This document shows positions 59,201 to 64,000 of a DNA stretch of 64,000 nucleotides, piece by piece. The DNA is taken from NCBI GenBank assembly GCA_031769625.1, contig JAUIMM010001030.1, forward strand, positions 3,024,001 to 3,088,000, written 5' to 3'. The stretch is from Taudactylus pleione. Lineage: Eukaryota > Chordata > Amphibia > Anura > Myobatrachidae. The notes under the pieces are model-generated. The model did no database searches. It worked only from the letters and a program-made list of their open reading frames with translations, and had not been told where the DNA came from. The stretch's first letter is position 1; each line of letters begins with the position of its first letter. The position numbers and the translations under genes are program-made.

Positions 59201-61706
59201 GTGTAGCACACTTTGAGGGTGTCACCACCCTTTAACAGACAGACGCATGCTTGTCGCTGCTGCTTTGAGGATGCAAGTGCGGCTACAGCCCACACAATTC
59301 ACAAAGACAGAAAAAAGAAGAAGAATATTTTTATTGTTTGTGTAGCACACTTTGAGGGTGTCACCACCCTTTAACAGACAGACGCACGCTTGTCGCTGCT
59401 GCTTTGAGGATGCAAGTGTGTCTACATGGCACACAAGTCACAAACACATTAAAAAAAAGTTTTTTATTTTTTGGAGCACTTTGAGAGTTACACCACCCTT
59501 TAACAGACAGATGCACAATTGTCGCTGCTGCTTTGAGGATGCAAGTGCGGCTACAGCCCACACAATTCACAAAGACAGAAAAAAAAGAACAATATTTTTA
59601 TTGTTTGTGTAGCACACTTTGAGGGTGTCACCACCCTTTAACAGACAGATGCACGCTTGTCGCTGCTGCTTTGAGTACAGTATCATATGCAGTGACAGTA
59701 GACTTGTCAGAAATTGTTGGCACGTCCTTCAGTCCGGACCAGATGTCCAAACCAGCCTTTGACTTATGACACAGGCACACGCTTGGCGCTGCTACTATGT
59801 TGATGCACATGCAGCTACATCGCACACAAGTCACAAACACATTAAAAAAATAGTTTTTTATTTTTTGGAGCACTTTGAGGGTTACACCACCCTTTAACAG
59901 ACAGACGCACGCTTGTCACTGCTGCTTTGAGGATGCAAGTGCAGCTACATCGCACACAAGTCACAAACACATTAAAAAAATTGTTTTTTATTATTTGGAG
60001 CACTTTGAGAGTTACAACACCCTTTAACAGACAGAGGCACGCTTGTCGCTGCTGCTTTGAGGATGCAAGTGCGGCTACAGCCCACACAATTCACAAAGAC
60101 AGAAAAAAAAAGAACAATATTTTTATTGTTTGTGTAGCACACTTTGAGGGTGTCACCACCCTTTAACAGACAGACAGACGCTTGTCGCTGCTGCTTTGAG
60201 GACAGTATCATATGCAGTGACAGTAGACTTGTCAGAAATTGTTGGCACGTCCTTCAGTCCGGACCAGTTGTCCAAACCAGCCTTTGACTTATGACACAGG
60301 CACATGCTTGGCGCTGCTACTATGTTGATGCACATGCAGCTACATCGCACACAAGTCACAAACACATTAAAAAAATAGTTGTTTTTTTTTTGGAGCACTT
60401 TGAGGGTTACACCACCCTTTAACAGACAGACGCACGCTTGTCACTGCTGCTTTGAGGATGCAAGTGCGGCTACAGCCCACACAATTCACAAAGACAGAAA
60501 AAAGAAGACTATTTTTATTGTTTGTGTAGCACACTTTGAGGGTGTCACCACCCTTTAACAGACAGATGCACGCTTGTCGCTGCTGCTTTGAGGATGCAAG
60601 TGCAGCTACATCGCACACAAGTCACAAACACATTAAAAAAATTGTTTTTTATTATTTGGAGCACTTTGAGAGTTACACCACCCTTTAACAGACAGACGCA
60701 CGCTTGTCGCTGCTGCTTTGAGGATGCAGGTGCGGCTACAGCCCACACAATTCACAAAGACAGAAAAAAAAAGAACAATATTTTTATTGTTTGTGTAGCA
60801 CACTTTGAGGGTGTCACCACCATTTAACAGACAGACACACGCTTGTCGCTGCTGCTTTGAGGACACTAACATATGCAGTGACAGTAGACTTGTCAGAAAT
60901 TGTTGGCACGTCCTTCAGTCCGGACCAGATGTCCAAACCAGCCCTTGACTTATGACACAGGCGCACGCTTGGCGCTGCTACTATGTTGATGCACGTGTGG
61001 CTACATCGCACACAAGTCACAAACACATTAAAAAAAAAGTTTTTTATTTTTTGGAGCACTTTGAGGGTTACACCACCCTTTAACAGACAGACGCACGCTT
61101 GTCGCTGCTGCTTTGAGGATGCAAGTGCGGCTACAGCCCACACAATTCACAAAGACAGAAAAAAGAAGAATATTTTTATTGTTTGTGTAGCACACTTTGA
61201 ATGTGTCACCACCCTTTAACAGACAGACGCACGCTTGTCGCTGCTGCTTTGAGGATGCAAGTGCGGCTACAGCCCACACAATTCACAAAGACAGAAAAAA
61301 GAAGAAAATTTTTATTGTTTGTGTAGCACACTTTGAGGGTGTCACCACCCTTTAACAGACAGACGCATGCTTGTCGCTGCTGCTTTGAGGATGCAAGTGC
61401 GGCTACATCGCACAGAAGTCACAAACACATTAAAAAAATAGTTTTTTCTTTTTTGTAGCACTTTGAGAGTTACACCACCCTTTAACAGACAGACGCACGC
61501 TTGTCGCTGCTGCTTTGAGGATGCAAGTGCGGCTACAGCCCACACAATTCACAAAGACAGAAAAAAAAGAACAATATTTTTATTGTTTGTGTAGCACACT
61601 TTGAGGGTGTCACCACCCTTTAACAGACAGACGCACGCTTGTCGCTGCTGCTTTGAGGATGCAAGTGCGGCTACAGCCCACACAATTCACAAAGACAGAA
61701 AAAAAA
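53226..61706. repeat. 8.48-kb higher-order block, copy 2
   Basis: Directly abuts copy 1. I noticed only a handful of differences (for example C/T at 45639 and 54120, a small cluster at 46387-46398 against 54868-54879, and C/T at 47330 and 55811), pointing to a very recent tandem duplication or ongoing homogenisation. The left limit of homology is near 53220, where type A spacers differ (AGAAGAAGAATATT against AAAGAACAATATT). Confidence 0.88.
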
Positions 61707-61799
61707 GAACAATATTTTTATTGTTTGTGTAGCACACTTTGAGGGTGTCACCACCCTTTAACAGACAGACGCACGCTTGTCGCTGCTGCTTTGAGGATG

Positions 61800-62132
61800 C
61801 AGGTGGAATCTTGATGGGATTTGGAACTGGGGACACACTACCTCCATCAATTGTCTAAATCCCACTGCACTAATGGCGGATACCGGACGCACGTCTAACA
61901 CCAACATAGCAGTCAAGGCCTCAGTTATACGTTTTGCTTCAGGATGACTGCTGTCGTACTTCATCCTCATCGCTAGGGACTGTTGGAGGGTGAATTGTTT
62001 AGTAAAAGTAGTGATGTTCCTACTTCCTCTCTGGGATGATGAACAACTCCCAGCAGCAGCAACAGCACTTGGAGGAAGTGGTTCTTGATCTTTCCCTATT
62101 TTATTTTTATCGGAGAAAGTTTGGTCCTCCAT
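61800..62132 (-). pseudogene. hAT transposase fragment upstream of the RNase-H core
   Basis: Minus strand: SCSSSQRGSRNITTFTKQFT, LQQSLAMRMKYDSSHPEAKR, ITEALTAMLVLDVRPVSAIS and AVGFRQLMEVVCPQFQIPSR. It aligns by eye with residues ~308-392 of copy 1 in the 12.6-kb element (QQITNAITAMLVLDVSPVST). At FH the sequence switches directly into a satellite unit (61798), so the catalytic core has been cut away exactly at the array edge. The BED finger is not seen on the other side, where founder-like repeats begin. Confidence 0.85.
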
Positions 62133-62139
62133 TTATGTT

Positions 62140-62640
62140 ATATTGATATATACGTGCGGCTAAAGCGCACACAAACACAGAAAATAGTTTTTTATTTTTG
62201 CTGGAGAGTAGTGCACTTTGTGTGTTACACCACCCTTTGAGAAATGAGCCAGCCGGCTCTTTACTTATGGGACACAGGCGCACGCTTGGCGCTGCTCCTT
62301 TGTTGATGCACGTGCAGCCACAGTGCACACAAGTCACAAACACAGAAAATATATATTTTTTTGGTTTGGACTGGAGTGTACTTTGGGTGTTACAGCACCC
62401 TTTAATGGTCAAGCCAGCCGGCCCTTTACTTATGACACAGGCGCACGCTTGGCACTACTTTGTTGTTGCACGTGCGGCTACTGCGCACACAATTCACAAA
62501 CACAGAAAATATGTATTTTTTTGGTTTGGAGTGTACTTTGGGGGTTACAGCACCCTTTAACGGTCAAGCCAGCCGGCCCTTTACTTATGACACAGGCGCA
62601 CGCTTGGCACTACTTTGTTGATGCACGTGCGGCTACTGCG
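62140..62640. repeat. Founder-like ~150-165-bp tandem repeats
   Basis: Three units of AGCCAGCCGGCCCTTTACTT, ATGACACAGGCGCACGCTTG, GATGCACGTGCGGCTACTGC, CACACAATTCACAAACACAG, AAAATATGTATTTTTTTGGT and TACTTTGGGGGTTACAGCAC. They lack the transposase-derived core of the large array but match the second half of its C cassettes, which suggests they are the older repeat type. Confidence 0.85.
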
Positions 62641-64000
62641 CACACAATTCACAAAGACAGAAAAAAAAAGAACAATATTTTTATTGCTTGTGTAGCACAC
62701 TTTGAGGGTGTCACCACCCTTTAACAGACAGACGCACGCTTGTCGCTGCTGCTTTGAGGATGCAGGTGCGGCTACAGCCCACACATTTCACAAAGACCGA
62801 AAAAAAAAGAACAATATTTTTATTGTTTGTGTAGCACACTTTGAGGGTGTCACCACCCTTTAACAGACAGATGCACGCTTGTCGCTGCTGCTTTGAGTAC
62901 AGTATCATATGCAGTGACAGTAGACTTGTCAGAAATTGTTGGCACGTCCTTCAGTCCGGACCAGATGTCCAAACCAGCCTTTGACTTATGACACAGGCAC
63001 ACGCTTGGCGCTGCTACTATGTTGATGCACATGCAGCTACATCGCACACAAGTCACAAACACATTAAAAAAATAGTTTGTTTTTTTTTGGAGCACTTTGA
63101 GGGTTACACCACCCTTTAACAGACAGACGCACGCTTGTCGCTGCTGCTTTGAGGATGCAAGTGCAGCTACATCGCACACAAGTCACAAACACATTAAAAA
63201 AATTGTTTTTTATTATTTGGAGCACTTTGAGAGTTACACCACCATTTAACAGACAGAGGCACACTTGTCGCTGCTGCTTTGAGGATGCAAGTGCAGCTAC
63301 AGCCCACACAATTCACAAAGACAGAAAAAAAAGAACAATATTTTTATTGTTTGTGTAGCACACTTTGAGGGTGTCACCACCCTTTAACAGACAGACACAC
63401 GCTTGTCGCTGCTGCTTTGAGGACAGTATCATATGCAGTGACAGTAGACTTGTCAGAAATTGTTGGCACGTCCTTCAGTCCGGACCAGATGTCCAAACCA
63501 GCCCTTGACTTATGACACAGGCGCACGCTTGGCGCTGCTACTATGTTGATGCACATGTGGCTACATTGCACACAAGTCACAAACACATTAAAAAAATAGT
63601 TTTTTATTTTTTGGAGCACTTTGAGGGTTACACCACCCTTTAACAGACAGACGCACGCTTGTTGCTGCTGCTTTGAGGATGCAAGTGCGGCTACAGCCCA
63701 CACAATTCACAAAGACAGAAATAAGAAGAAGAATATTTTTATTGTTTGTGTAGCACACTTTGAGGGTGTCACCACCCTTTAACAGACAGACGCACGCTTG
63801 TCGCTGCTGCTTTGAGGATGCAAGTGCGTCTACATCGCACACAAGTCACAAACACATTAAAAATAAGTTTTTTATTTTTTGGAGCACTTTGAGAGTTACA
63901 CCACCCTTTAACAGACAGATGCACACTTGTCGCTGCTGCTTTGAGGATGCAAGTGCGGCTACAGCCCACACAATTCACAAAGACAGAAAAAAAAAGAACA
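62641..64000. repeat. Satellite array resumes to the window end
   Basis: Types A, B and C as in the main array, with C cassettes near 62950 and 63470. It begins inside a founder-like unit at the shared CACACAATTCACAAA word, where unit types switch. The array continues past the window. Confidence 0.95.

Larger units (their letters stand above)
35880..61798. repeat. ~26-kb higher-order satellite array
   Basis: Three unit types share the core CCCTTTAACAGACAGACGCA, CGCTTGTCGCTGCTGCTTTG, AGGATGCAAGTGCGGCTACA. Type A (~137-140 bp) continues with GCCCACACAATTCACAAAGA, an A-rich AGAAGAAGAATATTTTTATT and GTGTAGCACACTTTGAGGGT. Type B (~130 bp) continues with TCGCACACAAGTCACAAACA, AAAAAATAGTTTTTTATTTT and GGAGCACTTTGAGGGTTACA. 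Type C (~256 bp) inserts CAGTATCATATGCAGTGACA, GTCCTTCAGTCCGGACCAGA and TTGACTTATGACACAGGC. By eye about 37 C cassettes occur, spaced roughly 400-1200 bases. Units combine into nested blocks with shifts of about 2655, 4765, 4905 and 8481 bases. Long minus-strand frames (up to 155 codons) recur only because units repeat. Confidence 0.95.
34853..64000 (-). mobile_element. Second hAT element, converted into a satellite locus; right end beyond window
   Basis: It starts TAGGGGTGTGCACCGG at 34853. The first 300 bases are homologous to 15541-15840 of the 12.6-kb element, including the GTGTTTTGGTTTTGG blocks, TTGGTTTTGCCAAAACC and a later CCAAAAGGTTGCA. Both then run into the minus-strand transposase C-terminus. 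From 35880 on the element is satellite, apart from a transposase N-terminal fragment at 61800-62132. The order C-terminus, array, N-terminus keeps the transposase orientation, so the array sits where the catalytic core should be. No right terminal repeat is seen before 64000, so at least 29 kb belongs to the element or to arrays that outgrew it. Confidence 0.72.

Noticed and set aside
35880..61798. CRISPR-like array
   Set aside because: Units of ~130-256 bp are contiguous with no unique spacers, no cas genes, and transposon context in a eukaryotic genome.
35880..64000. Dozens of recurring 60-155-codon frames (for example 45445-45912 minus and 44774-45064 plus) as genes
   Set aside because: They are the same satellite DNA read in several frames on both strands; recurrence follows the repeat period, with no independent start, splice or codon evidence.

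Overview
The window looks like repeat-dense nuclear DNA from an amphibian, most likely a frog with a large genome. This is inferred from the element mix: ZBED-like hAT transposons, PIF/Harbinger elements with a MADF partner gene, Penelope-like elements (PLEs) with a GIY-YIG nuclease, a PNMA-like Ty3/Gypsy gag, many short inverted-repeat elements, and long satellite arrays. Nothing bacterial is present: no operons, no Shine-Dalgarno-led genes, no CRISPR. I recognise no intact gene. The only host-gene candidate is one short terminal exon (5269-5381, +) followed by a poly(A) signal.

Layout. 1-1580: decayed PLE, minus strand, running off the left edge. 2354-2824, 6522-7061 and 10343-10941: short inverted-repeat elements with 3-bp target duplications. 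4280-4860, 7660-8220 and 8355-8625: degenerate minisatellites. 8909-9649: broken PNMA-like gag, minus strand. 12476-15383: a PIF/Harbinger element with its DDE nuclease on the plus strand and its MADF/BESS partner on the minus strand; the MADF exon is split by a 1.1-kb hAT element (14059-15176). 15541-28166: a complete 12.6-kb hAT element bounded by an 8-bp target duplication. It holds two partial transposase copies on the minus strand, three stretches of a ~156-bp tandem repeat, a nested 161-bp relative and an inserted PLE. 28262-28905: a ~60-bp minisatellite. 28906-34852: MITEs, foldback elements, a second short hAT element with a perfect 8-bp duplication (31694-32816), microsatellites and a near-perfect 80-bp-arm palindrome.

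From 34853 to the window end lies a second hAT element of the same family as the 12.6-kb one. Its left end, subterminal repeats and transposase C-terminus (35481-35945, minus) are clear. About 26 kb of satellite then follows (35880-61798). A transposase N-terminal fragment (61800-62132), founder-like repeats (62140-62640) and more satellite complete the window. The satellite is built from ~130-140-bp monomers plus a ~256-bp cassette that still carries transposase codons, and it is organised into nested higher-order blocks, including two adjacent 8.48-kb copies that are almost identical.

The most interesting reading is that the satellite arose inside a hAT transposon. The 12.6-kb element looks like an early stage (short arrays, duplicated transposase). 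The element starting at 34853 looks like a late stage, with the transposase core replaced by a large higher-order array. Functional claims rest on motif recognition by eye; no alignment or database search was run.
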